Of a DNA stretch of 64,000 bases, positions 1 through 11,600 are shown piece by piece. Source of the stretch: Ancistrus triradiatus (Eukaryota > Chordata > Actinopteri > Siluriformes > Loricariidae); contig JAJAGP010001976.1 in the NCBI GenBank assembly GCA_025084515.1, positions 80,129 through 144,128 on the forward strand. The letters are read 5' to 3'. The number at the start of each line of letters is the position of its first letter. Position 1 is the stretch's first letter. The notes under the pieces were generated by a model that was not told where the DNA came from, did no database searches, and worked only from the letters and a program-made list of their open reading frames with translations. A program made the position numbers and the translations under genes.

Positions 1-15
1 CTAACCATCAGATTG

Positions 16-370
16 CTTTACCTCCTAAATGTTACTGGGTGCGAAGACTGGATGCTTTCTGCTAATATGCTGACGCTGAAGACTCGCTGTAGTTTACATT
101 TCTTTTTCATCTTGAAATGATCCCAAACATCTCTGACCCGTCTCTGACTCACCTTTTCTGTTCACCACTCTCTCACTCTAATTTAGTCCTCACATCTTCT
201 TCACGTCACCTGCCCACACGTTGTGCCAAAGTAAAAGTTGTCCGTTCGAGACACGGTGCGCTGTACTGTAACTATGATTAAACGATGCTTCGACGACAAG
301 TTATTTGCAATTATTTTTGTAATCGACTTTCTCAAGTTTCTCGCGAAATCGTTTCAGCACTGTTTAAAAT
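16..370 (-). mobile_element. Possible hAT/BED-finger transposon remnant
   Basis: On the minus strand, positions about 140-20 read RDVWDHFKMKKKCKL and then SSHPVTFRR. This resembles the start of a BED zinc finger (VWxHF ... C ... SSHP) of hAT transposases, although the C2-H spacing is not intact. The minus-strand upstream sequence (150-370) has the CG-rich GTCG/ATCG pattern common before such ORFs. Truncated at the window edge. Tentative. Confidence 0.35.
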
Positions 371-471
371 CTGTAGCAATAGTGACAAGTCTGTGAAGTT
401 CAGTAGTTTGTAATTGGCTGATTTCTGCATGTAGTTCAGTAATTGCATCCTTAAAGTTTCTGGGTAGGTTG

Positions 472-2003
472 TACAGTGGTGCTTAAGTTTGTGAACCCTT
501 TAGAATTTTCTATATTTCTGCATAAATATGACCTAACATCAGATTTTCATACAAGTCCAAAAAGTAAATAAAGAGAACACACTTAAACAAATGAGTGGTA
601 AAATATGTGAACCTCTAGGATTAGCAGTTAGTTTGAAGGTGAAATTAGTCAGGTGTTTTCAATCAATGGGATGACAATCAGGTGAGTGGGCACCCTGTTT
701 TATTTAAAGAACAGGGATCTATCAAAGTCTGCTCTTCACAACACATCTGTGGAAGTGTGTCATGGCATGAACAAAGGAGATTTCTGAGGACCTCAAAGTT
801 GTTGATGCTCATCAGGCTGGAAAAGGTTACAAAACCATTTCTTAAAGAGTTTGGACTCCACCAACTACAGTCAGACAGATTGTGTACAAATGGAGGAAAT
901 TCAAGACCATTGTTACCCTCCCCAGGAGAGGTCGACCAACAAAGATCACTCCAAGAGCAAGGCGTGTAATAATTGGTGAGGTCACAAAGGACCCCAGGGT
1001 AACTTCTAAGCAACTGAAGGCCTCTCTCACATTGGCTATTGTTAATGTTCATGAGTCCACCATCAGAAGAACACTGAACAACAATGGTGTGCATGGCAGG
1101 ACTGCAAGGAGAAAGGCACTGCTCTCCAATAAGAACATTGCTGCTCGTCTGCAGTTTGCTTAAGGTCACATTGACAAGCCAGAAGGCTATTGGAAGAATG
1201 TTTTGTGGATGGATGAGAAGAAAATAGAACTTTTTGGTTTAAAAGGAAAGTATTATGTTTGGAGAAGGGAAAACGCTGCATTCCAGCATAAGAACCTTAT
1301 CCCATCTGTGAAACATGGTGGTGGTAGTATCATAGTTTGGGCCTGATTTGCTGCATCTGGGTAAGGACGGCTTGCCATCATTAATGGAACAATGAATTCT
1401 GAATTATGTCAGAGAATTCTAAAGGAAAATATCAGAACATCTGTCCATGAATTGAATCTCAAGAGAAGGTGGGTCATGCAGCGTTCATTGTCTTAATGAA
1501 CCCTAAGCATACAAGTCATGCTACCAAAGAATGATTAAAGAAGAATAAACTTAATGTTTTGGAATGACCAATGTCCTGAGCATAATCCAATCAAAATGTT
1601 GTGGAAGGACCTGAAGCGAGCAGTTAATGTTAGGAAACCCACCAACATCCCAGAGTTGAAGCTGTTCTGTATGGAAGAATGGGCTAAAATTCCTCCAAGC
1701 CAGTGTGCAGGACTGATCAAAAGTTACAGGAAACGTGTAGTTGCAGTTATTGCTGCACAGGGAGAGGGGGTCACACCAGATACTCAAATCTAAAGTTCAC
1801 ATACTTTTGCCACTCACTAATATGTAATATTGGATCATTTTCCTCAATAAATAGATGAGCAAGTATAATATTTTTGTCTCATTTGTTTAACTGGGTTCTC
1901 TTTATCTACTTTTAGGACTTGTGTGAAAATCTGATGTTTTAGGTCATATTTATGCAGAAATGGAGGAAATTCTAAAGGGTTCACAATTTCAAGCACCACT
2001 GTA
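472..2003 (+). mobile_element. Tc1-like transposon, family A, copy A1
   Basis: A full-length outline of about 1.53 kb. It starts tacagtggtgcttaag and ends caagcaccactgta, with TA at each tip. The two ends are long inverted repeats of about 220 bp: the right end at 1780-2003 is the complement of 472-660. The interior carries a decayed transposase gene. This is the most complete family A copy by its ends and serves as reference for the others. Confidence 0.9.
762..1793 (+). pseudogene. Tc1-like transposase pseudogene (A1)
   Basis: The cut-and-paste transposase of family A. The start ATG at 762 is followed by a TGA as third codon where other copies read CGA (Arg). A frameshift before 882 splits the helix-turn-helix half. 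Later stops include one after LQFA (1161) and one in the WACFAASG region (1344). Readable pieces: TPRARRVI and KASLTLAIVNVHESTIRRTL (DNA-binding half, 882-1163) and a C-terminal piece KMLWKDLKRAVNVRKPTNIP (from about 1590). The first catalytic region reads WMDEKKIELFG, so the Asp survives but its neighbour has changed. It cannot make a functional protein. Confidence 0.85.
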
Positions 2004-2743
2004 TAAGTGTATAATATGTGATGAATTCCCACGGTAAACAACATGATCTACAACTAACAGTCAAAAAATCCACCAGAGATGAGCAGTAACTCAATTTAAC
2101 AGCATTCCTGCACCTTTCAATGTTGATGCCACCTCAGAGTCTTACTGCGTGTTACCGTGTCACACCCCAGTCTGCGTGAAATGAGGTTAGCCCATCCAGC
2201 TGAATGTGCACGCCTGGGATGCTTTTATTGAACGACATCAGTAGAAATAAAAATGGAGCAATCTTTTTGCTCATGCTATGTAATCAGCTGTAGCCAGGGG
2301 TAGTTTATTTTCCAGGGAGCAGACATTGTAAAATAGATGGGAGTGCTGGCTTGCTAGGGTTAGCCTTTAGCATAAATACGGCTTTATGTGGACGTCAAAG
2401 GTTTGTCATTTTAACTAACCTTTGACAGATGACAGTGGATTTTAGGTTAAATTGATTTGGCAAAAAACAAATCCATAACTTCATACAGTTAATGTAGGAA
2501 ATATATGATTTTTTTTTACCCTATGTAGAACAATAAGTCCCCTAAATGCGAACCTTCAGCTAATGAACTTTTAAAGATGCGATTATTAAAATGAGTGCAA
2601 AATTATAAACGAAGTCAGATTTTTAAGTTGCGTGTCATTACGTTAGGTTTGTTTGTCTCTCCTGCTCTTAACCGAGGTGAGGAGAATGTTGTTGTTTACT
2701 CGGTCATATTCAGGCTTTATTAGGAAGTGGTTGTGTTACCGAG
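2004..2743. other. Unassigned spacer
   Basis: AT-rich noncoding sequence with no long ORF. An imperfect inverted repeat around aaaggtttgtcattttaact (2399-2430) can fold, but I see no gene or recognised element. Confidence 0.4.
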
Positions 2744-3065
2744 TGTCATGCTTGGGCAGAAAGTGGGAGATAGACACTAGAAGAGCTGAGCTTTATTAAG
2801 AAACTGACAGAAACACTGGAGAACTGAGTGCAATAGTGGGAAACCGAACAGGGATTGAAAACCTAGCAGAGCGAACCACACACAAGCGAGACGTACTCAA
2901 TTAAAAGCAAAGGAAATGCAGGGCTTAAATAACTGAGACAGAAACTAGAAACAGCTGAAGTAAATCAGGAGGTCAGAGCGTAAACAAAGATGACCGTGAA
3001 GGGTTGACGTGGAATGAGCGATGGAGGCTGGGAAGGTGTACTCTGGTAAGACTGTGGTCATGACA
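2744..3065. mobile_element. Short TG...CA element, solo LTR or MITE
   Basis: A 322-bp block begins tgtcatg and ends catgaca, a 7-bp inverted repeat with the TG/CA tips typical of LTRs. The interior (ctttattaagaaactgac, then many AG-rich words) resembles abundant fish repeats. No clear target duplication flanks it, so the class is uncertain. Confidence 0.4.
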
Positions 3066-4349
3066 TGGACTGTCTACAGTATGTTCCTTCTATTTGTGGA
3101 ATTACTGCACTGTTTTAAACTCAGTGTCTGGTATAAGTGTGAAAGCAGTGACCATCTCTAGTCATAACAATGGAAAATAAAATGAAAGTAAGTGAGATCA
3201 GGTGTTGGAGGCTCTCAAGCTGGATGCTTAGGCTAAATATGTTGGATTATACAAACTTTTAGACATACGAACCCACTGTTGGAATGGAACTGGTTCGTAT
3301 CTAGAGGACTTGAGCATATGCCCAATAGAACACACTTTGATTCATCCATGGAAGAAATGTAACAGAAGTACAATTTAATTAAAATTTTAATTATATACAT
3401 AAACAGTGTTGTATGCATTACTACCATCCCTGCTTCCATTGCATAAAAATGTTATACATCAAATTAAGATGTTCAGTTGAAATACAGGAAACACTGAATG
3501 CAATCTTTGTGACACTTCATTTCAGGCGGTCTAGTTTTTCATTTGAGATGAAACGTATTTCTTTTATGCTTACACAACCAAAGAAAATCCTCTTGTCTGT
3601 AGCAGATGTTCTTTGAATGCCAGCATGAGCGTGTCATTCACCCAGATTTGTAATCCTAATACATTTTCAAACCAAATGTCAATCTGCAAACATTAGCTTG
3701 CTGATGCACTCGTTGATGAATTATTCGAATTTATTTCTCAATCTCAAACATCTCAATCTGGAGAGGGCATGGGGCCTGAAATACTTATTGATTCCTCCCA
3801 GACAGAAATGACAACAGGGTCATGTGATTTGGCAAGATGACGTTGGTGAAATTTTTCTGCAGCTGTATTTAGATTGCCATGTCATGTTGTGATTTTACCG
3901 TACTCATTTCATTGCCACAGCTTAATGTATTGTAATAATGAAGCTTAGACTGAACCACAAGCAGAGATTATAATCATGGTGCTATATTTGGAGACAGACA
4001 GTCACGATTTCCACTTAAATCTCTGTCAATAGATAAATGAGGAAAGATATCCAGACTTGCTCTATGCAACCATGTAAATCTATTTTCTCTGCAGTCAGTT
4101 GAGATTATGGAAATTACCTCATGCAATACACACCCCCTGGAAGCCAGATTTTTCCTGAATAGAGCTCTTGGAGGATGAGTTTCTTTCAACCAATCCAAAG
4201 CATTTGGCTTTAAGGAACATAATAGGTGATAGAAAGATTGGGATTAATTCATTAACATGTGCACATAACACTGGATAGAGTAAGTTACTTTAATTAATGA
4301 CTGTACTCTTAAGTTTTTCTATGGTTTTATAATGATATCCTTGTCATGC
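3066..4349. other. Unassigned spacer
   Basis: About 1.3 kb of AT-rich sequence. Short open frames exist on both strands, but none resembles a known protein and none has codon-like structure. Confidence 0.4.
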
Positions 4350-4707
4350 GTGTGTTTACATGCACTTAATAATCAGGTAACTGCAGAAAATCAGATTTTG
4401 TCAGTCTCCCCAAAATGTTTGATAGCCGTTTTGCTGCCGTTAATGGCGAGTCGAATTCTGGGGTTGCCAGATAAACAGCGAGGGGAAGAAAAAAAATGCT
4501 AATGTTAATGGAAAAAGAGGCCAAATAAAGCAGACTTTTAGTCATAAGCAGACCTGGCAACCGTGTGGAGGACGCTTGTGCACTGAAAACACCGATCATA
4601 ATCAGGTAACTGGTATACATGCTATGAATACTTTGATTACTGGGATGACATGTAGTCAACTGCAGAAATCTGACTATGATCTGATTATTAAGTGAATATA
4701 AACACAC
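4350..4707. mobile_element. MITE-like element with inverted ends
   Basis: Left end gtgtgtttacatgcactt pairs with right end aagtgaatataaacacac. The next block (taataatcaggtaactgcag) again pairs with ctgcagaaatctg/gattatta on the right. About 358 bp, no coding content. Probably a non-autonomous DNA transposon of unassigned superfamily. Confidence 0.6.
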
Positions 4708-4929
4708 TCATTGTTTATCACCTTCATGGAAAGGTGGGAGTTGGGAATTCAGCAGCCTTTTCCATAATTTGTTGGGCTTCGGGTTACACTTTCAGACACA
4801 CTTTGCTGTATCTGAGGGTGAGGAGACCAGTCAGGGGATCATCTACCAGAGTTGAGAAAGTGATGCTGGTTGGTCCTGAATTGGACTGGCTTCCCATCCA
4901 GTTAACGCTTACACCTGCACTCTTGCAGT

Positions 4930-5075
4930 GATTGCTTGGTGGTTTATAGAACTGGGTGTATTAGGGTTCAAACCCCACTTCTGCCAAGTTGCCACTGTTA
5001 TGTCCTTGAGCAAGGCCCTTAACCCATAATTGCTTAGATTGTAAGATTGTATTGGTTGTAAATTGCAGATTCCAA
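4930..5075 (+). repeat. SINE-2 copy (tRNA-like fish SINE)
   Basis: Carries the SINE-2 signature: a B-box-like ggttcaaaccccacttctg, then gccaagttgccactgtt and gagcaaggcccttaaccca, then a tail with ttgtaagattgta. It shares these words with the copies at 13765, 23830, 46690 and 59186. Confidence 0.6.
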
Positions 5076-5594
5076 TATGGTTGTACGAGCACATTCCAAC
5101 TTATTGCCATTAAGATTTGATGTAGGTAAATACACAACCAATCATGGAGTGATTTTAAAAAAAAAATAAAATAAAAAAATAAAAAATAAAAAAGGAATTA
5201 TATTATATTTGTAGTTTCAGTCATCACTTAAGTTTTGAGTGATGAGGTGACTTTAGTTGCCGTTTGAAGCCAGCAAAAGACTTAGCCATTGGGGCATCCA
5301 GTCCAAGTTAATTCCATCACTTGGAATGGAGAAGAGTCTTGATGCTCGTTTTCCTTTAATCTTGAGTAGGGTCCAGTCGAGCCAAACTTGTCTTGAGGGG
5401 TACCAGGTACAGAGTGTGCTTTGTATTGAAGCACAGATGAGTAACTTGGCATTTCTTACTCTAAGATAATTCTGGCTCACCAGAAGTGTCTGTCTGCTAA
5501 CCCTCCATCCTTTTGAGCGGCAGCAAGAGCTTTTTTTTTTTTTTTTTTTTTAATTGATAAGGAGAAGAATTAGAAAGCTTTATCAGATCTTGCA
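5076..5594. other. A-rich tract and unassigned sequence
   Basis: Contains an A-rich low-complexity run (5154-5194) and a T run (5531-5551). The 5220-5470 block is open on both strands but resembles no protein I know. It may be an old LINE fragment. Confidence 0.35.
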
Positions 5595-5651
5595 TACAGT
5601 GGTGCTCGAAAGTTTGTGGACCCTTTAGAATTTTCTATATTTTTGCATAAA
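5595..5651 (+). mobile_element. Tc1 family A copy A2, left end fragment
   Basis: Starts tacagtggtgctcgaaag and reads as the outer inverted repeat of family A (compare 472-530). It stops inside the repeat at a TA, where family B copy B1 begins. Its partner right end is at 12781-13018, 7.1 kb away. Confidence 0.8.
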
Positions 5652-5846
5652 TACAGTGGGACAAAGTATTTAGTCAGCCACTGATTGTGCAAGTTCTCCT
5701 ACTTAGAAAGATGACAGTTCTGTCATTTTCATCATAGGTACACCTCAAATATGAGAGACAAAATGAGGGGGAAAAAATCCAGGAAATCACATTGTAGGAT
5801 TTTTAAATAATTTAATTGTAAATTAAGATGGAAAAAAAGTATTTGG

Positions 5847-6836
5847 TCAATAATAAAAGTTCAACTCAATAGTTTGTAACAGAACCTTTGTCAAATGTTT
5901 CCTGTAAGTCTTCACCAGGTTTGCACACACTGTAGCTGGTATTTTGGCCCATTCCTCCATGCAGATCTCCTCTAGAGCAGTGATGTTTTGTGGCTGTCGC
6001 TGGGCGACATGAACTTTCAACTCCCTCCACAAATTTTCTATGGGGTTGAGTTCTGGAGACTGGCTAGGCCACTCAGGACCTTGAATTGCTTTTTACGGAG
6101 CCACTCCTTTGTTGCCCGAGCAGCGTGTTTGGGATCATTGTCACGCTGGAAGACCCAGCCATGTTCCATCTTCAATGCTCTCACTGATGGAAGGAGGTTT
6201 TGGCTTAAATTCATTATTTCATGATACATGGCCCCGTTCATTCTTCCCTTTGCAGAAAAACAACCCCAAAGCATGATGTTTCCACCCCCATGCTTCACAG
6301 TAGGTGTGATGTTCTTGGGATGCAACTCGGCATTCTTCTTCCTCCAAACATGATGAGTTTTTACCAAAAAGTTCTATTTTGGTTTCATCTAACCACATGA
6401 TATTCTCCCAATCTGCCTCTTGATCATCCATATGCTCTCTGGCAAACTTCAGACGGGGCTTGACATGTACTGGCTTAACCAGAGGGTTATGCCTGGCACT
6501 ACAGGATCTTAGTCCCTCTTGGTGTAGTGTGTTACTGATGGTAGCCTTTGTTACTTTGGTCCCAGCTCTCTGCAGGTCATTCATCAGGTATCTCCATGTA
6601 GTTCTGGGATTTTTGCTCACTGTTCTCATGATCATTGTGACCCCACGGAATGAGATCTTGCATGGTGCCCCAGATCGAGGGAGATTATCAATGGTCTTGT
6701 ATGTCTTCCATTTTCTTATAATTGGTCCCACAGTTGATTTATTCACACCAACCTGCTTGCCTATTGTAGATTCACTCTTCCCAGCCTGGTGCAGGTCTAC
6801 AATTTTCATCCTGGTGTCCTTCGACAGCTCTTTGGT
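5847..6836 (-). pseudogene. Tc1-like transposase pseudogene (B1)
   Basis: A minus-strand transposase of family B. The start region is damaged: where copy B5 has an ATG followed by a Lys-Glu-Leu run, this copy has lost the ATG and joins directly to KTKELSKD. Helix-turn-helix motifs GKQVGVNKSTVGPIIRKWK and the GRPR-like hinge LPRSGAPCKI are readable at 6809-6600. The first catalytic Asp is present in ENIMWLDETKIELFG (about 6390). A frameshift follows in the LEEEEC stretch, and the rest (GGGNIMLWGCFSAKG, RDNDPKHAARATKEW) is in another frame, with a third break before the C-terminus. Inactive. Confidence 0.85.
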
Positions 6837-6884
6837 CTTGAGTTTGGAGTCTGGCTGTTTGAGGCTGTGGACAGGTGTCTCTTA

Positions 6885-7078
6885 TACAGATAATGATTTA
6901 CCGCATTTAGCGGATGCCCTGATCTAGAGCGACTTACAATTGATACATTCTTACAATCCAAGCAATTGTGGGTCTTGCTCAAGGACCCAACAGAGGCAGC
7001 TTTGGCTGTGGTGGAATTTGAACCCTTGACCTTCTGGTTCATAGTCCTGCACCTTAACCACTAGGCTACCACAGTCCC
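6885..7078 (-). repeat. SINE-2 copy inserted in Tc1 copy B1
   Basis: Minus-strand SINE-2 with gatttgaaccc-like B-box complement (gaatttgaacccttgacctt), cttaaccactaggctaccac and the tail complement gatctagagcgacttacaat. It interrupts the B1 sequence between tatacagataatga and caaacaggtgccatt, which are close together in intact family B copies. Confidence 0.75.
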
Positions 7079-7369
7079 AAACAGGTGCCATTAATACAGG
7101 TAACAAGTAGAGGACAGAAGAGCTTCTTAAAGAACTTGCAGGTCTGTGAGAGCCAAAAATCTTGCTTGTTTGTTGGTGACCAAATACTTATTTTCCACTA
7201 TGATTTCCAATTAAATTATTTAAACATCCTCCAATATGATTTCCTGGATTTTTTTTCTTATTTTGTCTCTCATAGTTGAAGTGTACCTATGATGAAAATT
7301 ACAGACCCCTCTCATCTTTGTAAGTAGGAGAACTTGCGCAATCAGTGGCTGACTAAATAGGCCAACCCG

Positions 7370-8692
7370 GCCAAGGTCTGCGCCGTCGGAGTGACCCAAA
7401 CCATCAGGGCGGAAGGAATTGCAACGCTTCCTGGGGTTCGCCAATTTCTACTGCCGCTTCATCTGGGACTACAGCAAGGTCGCTGACCTCCATGAAAACC
7501 CCTTTCAAGTGGACCACTGAAGCCCGTCAGGCTTTTCTCCGGCTGAAGAAATTATTCACCACCGCCTCGGTCCTCGCCCAGCCGGACCCAAATCAGCAGT
7601 TCTTCATGGAGGTTGACGCCTCGGACACCGGCATGGGGAACGTCCTTTCACAACACGTAGAGCCGGACAACCGCCTGCATCCCTGTGGCGCCTCTCACCG
7701 GAGGAGTGCAACTATGACGTGGGCAATCGAGAGCTACTGGTGGTCAAGATGGCCCTGGAGAAATGGCATCATTGGCTTGAGGGGGCGACCCTTCGTCGTT
7801 TGGACCGACCACCCGAACATGGCCTATATCCAGTCGGCCAAATGACTGAACGCCAAACAAGGCAGGTGAGCCCTGTTCTTTGGGTGGTTCAATTTCACCC
7901 TCACCTACCACCCAGGGTCCTGGAACGTTAAACCTGACGCCCTGTCCTGCCAGTTCGTCACCGAGGACCTCGATGAGCCGGTGGAGACCATTCTGCCACC
8001 TGATCGCCTTGTCGCTTGTCTCACCTGGGAGGTCCAGCGTGCCATCCAGGAGTCACAGGAGACAGAAGCTGACCCCGGAGGTGGACCCCCCCCCCCCAAC
8101 CATCTTTGTGCCCGCTTTGGCCTGCCCTGTAGCCTTACAATGGGCCCACGACTCCAAGTTTGTCGCCCATCCAGGCTACCACCGTACCCTGGGACCTCTC
8201 TGCCACCACTTCTGGTGGCCCACCCTGGATACGGATACCCGGGAGTTCGTTGCCGCCTGCTCCACTTGTGCCTGCAATAAGGCGTCTCACCAGCCCCCAG
8301 CGGGTCTCCTCCAGCCTCTGCCTGCACCTGGACAGCCATGGTCCCACATCTCGGCCAATTTCATCACGGGGTTCCCCAAGTCGGACAGTAATACCGTCAT
8401 CCTGACTGTCGTGGACCGCTTCTCCAAGGAAGTGCGACTCCTTGCCCTACCAAAACTCCCCACAGCCTCGGAGATGGCTACGCTGTTGTTTGACCGGGTG
8501 TTTAAGGTCCACGGCATTCCACTCGACATCGTGTCCAACAGGGGTCCCCAGTTCATCTCGCAGGTGTGGAGAGCCTTCTGTCAGGCCCTTGGGGCCAAGG
8601 TGAGCCTCACCTCGGGATTCCACCGGCAATCTAATGGGCAGGCCAAGCGGGCTAAACAGGAGATCGAGGCCACTCTGTGCTGCCTGACGGCT
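7370..8692 (+). pseudogene. Gypsy pol pseudogene: RNase H and integrase
   Basis: A retrotransposon polyprotein fragment. RNase H reads FMEVDASDTGMGNVLSQ (about 7600-7650). The next segments (CGASHRRS, NRELLVVKMALEKWHHWLEG, WTDHPNMAYIQSAK) lie in shifting frames. The integrase zinc-binding region (HHFWWP ... CSTCACNKA) and catalytic core follow at 8190-8690. The three positions with the D-59-D-35-E spacing of integrases carry Asn (8357-8359), Asn (8537-8539) and Lys (8645-8647), so no catalytic acid remains. A further frameshift lies near 7840. Inactive by frame and by active site. Confidence 0.85.
8680..8692. repeat. Target-site duplication of the LINE, left
   Basis: CTGCCTGACGGCT, 13 bp, identical to 11923-11935. 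The bases on both outer sides differ, so the duplication is exactly 13 bp. Confidence 0.9.
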
Positions 8693-11600
8693 TCTTTTTC
8701 TTCTTTTTCTTTCGGTTTCTCCCTTTTATCAGGGGTCACCACAGCGAGTTAAACGTTTCCACCTCACCCTGTCCTCCACATCCTCTACTCTCACCCCAAC
8801 TCCCTGCATATCTTCATTTACCACAACCAAATAACTCCTCTTTGGTCTTCCTCTCCGTCTCTTGCCTGGCAGCTCCATCGCCAACATCCTCCTACCAATA
8901 TATCCACTATCCCTCCTCTGCACTCTGCACATGTCCAAACCATCTCAGTCTTTCCTCTCGAATTTTGTCCTCCCAATTTTCCAACCTGTGCTGTCCCTCT
9001 GATCTCATTCCTAATCCTGTCCACCCTAGACCTCCTAAAGAGAACCTCAACATCTTAAGTTCTGTTCCCACCCCTCCAGCTCTGCTTCCTGTCTCTTTGT
9101 CAGTGCCACTGTCCTCTAAGCCATACAACAAGGCTGGTCTCACTACTCTCTTATGAAATCTTTTCCTTTCACTTTTGCTGCGACCCTTTTTGTCACACAG
9201 CACTCCTGACACTCTTCTCCACCCACTCCATCATCCTGCCTGTACTCTCTTCTTCACCTCCTTTCCACACACTCCCCCCATTTTCCTTGGACAGTTGATC
9301 CCAAGTACCTGAACTCCTGTACCTTTTTGTGAACCACTGATCCCTGTAGCCTGACTGTTCCCCTCCACCCCTTTCCTTTCATTTACACACATGTATTTCT
9401 GTCTTACTACAGTTGACTTTCATTCCTCTCCTTTCCAGATTATACCCTCTAACCTCTCCAAGTTCTCTTCTACCTGTTCCCTGTTCTCACTACAGATCAC
9501 AATGTGGTCTGCAAACATCGTAGTCCACGGCGATTCCTGTCTGAACCTCATCTGTTAGTCTGTCCATCATCAGAGCAAATAGAAGGGACTCGGGGCCGAT
9601 CCTTGATGCATCCCCCCTCTATACCTTGAAGCTATCTGTCACTCCCTACAGCACATCTCACTTCTCACCGCTGTCACGCTGTTGTCATACACATTCCTGC
9701 ACTAATCGAACGTACTTTTCAGCCACTCGAGACTTTCCTCATACACCACCACAGTTCCTCCCTTGGCACCCTGTCATAAACTTTCTCCAAATCCACAATG
9801 ACGCAGTGTAGCTCTTTCTGACCATCTCTATACTTCTCCATCAGCAGTCTCAAAGCAAAAATCGCATTCATGGTGCTCTTCCTTGGCATGAAACCATACT
9901 GTTTGTTCACACACTGTCACCTCCTGTCTGAGCCTAGCTTCCACAACTCTCTCCCAAATCTCCATTGTGTGGCTCATCAACCTTTATGCCCCTGTAAGAG
10001 CCACAACTCTGTTCATCACTCTTCTGCTTAAAAATCGGTACAAGTAAACTTTTTCCTCCATTCCTCCGGCATACTCTCATTCACCAGAATTCCATTGAAA
10101 TAATCTAGTCAAAAACACCACTCCCAGCTCTCCTAGACTTTTCCATACCTCAACCGGTAATGTCATCAGGTCGCACTGCCTTTCCGTTCTTCATCCTTTT
10201 TCAAAGCTTCCTCATTTCTTCTTCCTCGCTAATCTTTGCTACATCCCTGTTCCACAATTTTCTACAACAATCCACCAGCCTTCTTTCCCTTTCATTTTCT
10301 ACATTCATCAACTCCTCAAAATACTCCTTCCATCTTTCCCTCACCCTCTCCTCACCTGTCAGTACATTTCCCATTTCTATCCTTGATCACCCTGACATGC
10401 TGCACATCCTTTTCCAGCTCTATCTCTCTGTCTCGCCAGCAGATACAACTCCTTCTCTCCTTCCCTACTGTCTAACCTTTTCATATAACTCATCGTAGGC
10501 CTTCCGCTTGGCCTTTTGCTACCGTCCCTCTTTGCCCTTTGCCGCCATCTCCTTGTACTCCTGCCTACTGTCATTAGTCCCTGTCCCATTCCTTCTTTGC
10601 TGATCTCTTTCTCTGGAATAACCTCCTGCACTTTCCTCGTTCCACCACCAGGTTTTCCTTTTCATCCTTTGCCTGTCCAGAAGACACACTCAGTACACCT
10701 TTCTACCTGTCTGTCTAATTACTTTGCTGCTACGCTACTACCCAGTCATCTGGGAGCTCTTTCCTATCACCCAAAGCCTTTCTCAGCTCCTCTCTGGACT
10801 CCCCCCCCTTACAACATTCTTTCTTTCTTCTTCCTCACTTCCACCACCATTTGGTCCTCTGTCCCTGCCTTTGTCCTCTTCCTCTTCCTAACCACCAGAG
10901 CCATCCTGCACACCACCATCCGATGCTGCCTAGCTACACTGTCACCTGCCACTACCTTACAATCACAATCTCTTTTAAACAACCTCTCTACATAGGATGT
11001 AGTCTACCTGTGTGCTCCACCCTCCACTCTTATAACGTCACCCTATGCTCCTCCTTCTTTTGGAAATATGTGTTAAACACCACAGCCATTTCCATCCTTT
11101 TTGCAAAATCCACCACCATCTGTCCTTCTAGGTTCCTATCCTTAACACCAAACCTGCCCATCACTTCCTCATCTCCTTTATTACCTTCACCAACATGACC
11201 TTTGAAATCTGCACCACTCACCAGTCCTCCTCCTCCCTGGGAATGCTCTCAACCACTTCATCTAACTCCCCCCAGAAATCTCTCTTTCTCCTCTAATTCA
11301 CAAGCCAACTTGTGGTGCATAGTGCCACTACCACATTCACCATTATACCCTCAATTTCCAGCTTCAGACATATTATCCTATCTGACACCCTTTTCACCTC
11401 AACGAGATTCTTTACATAGTCCTCCTTCAGGACCACACCAACTCCATTTCTCTTCCTATCCACACCATGGTAGAACAGTTTAAACCCTGCACCAATGCAT
11501 CGAGCCTTGCTACCCTTCCACTTTGTCTCCTGCACACACAAAACATTGACCTTTCTCCTCTGCATCATATCAGCCAGCTCTCTACCTTTCCCTGTCATCG

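Larger units (their letters stand above)
5652..7359 (-). mobile_element. Tc1-like transposon, family B, copy B1
   Basis: Starts tacagtgggacaaagtattt at a TA within the left end of A2. Transposase is on the minus strand. The far end reads gtggctgactaaata and then breaks into gypsy sequence, so the last 20 or so bases of its inverted repeat (ending gccccactgta in other copies) are missing. A SINE-2 sits inside it at 6885-7078. Confidence 0.85.

Noticed and set aside
2744..3065. Firm call of a solo LTR
   Set aside because: The TG/CA tips are there, but no 4-6 bp target duplication was found, so it is reported only as a possible LTR or MITE.
7905..8339. 144-codon minus-strand ORF in the gypsy region
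   Set aside because: Shadow of RNase H and integrase on the plus strand, where the family motifs are.
8677..9156. 159-codon plus-strand ORF rich in Pro and Ser
   Set aside because: It is antisense to the C-terminal part of the RTE LINE, whose motifs are on the minus strand.
10160..11483. Several long plus-strand ORFs (Ser/Pro/Leu-rich)
   Set aside because: All are antisense shadows of the LINE ORF. The minus strand carries the endonuclease and RT motifs.
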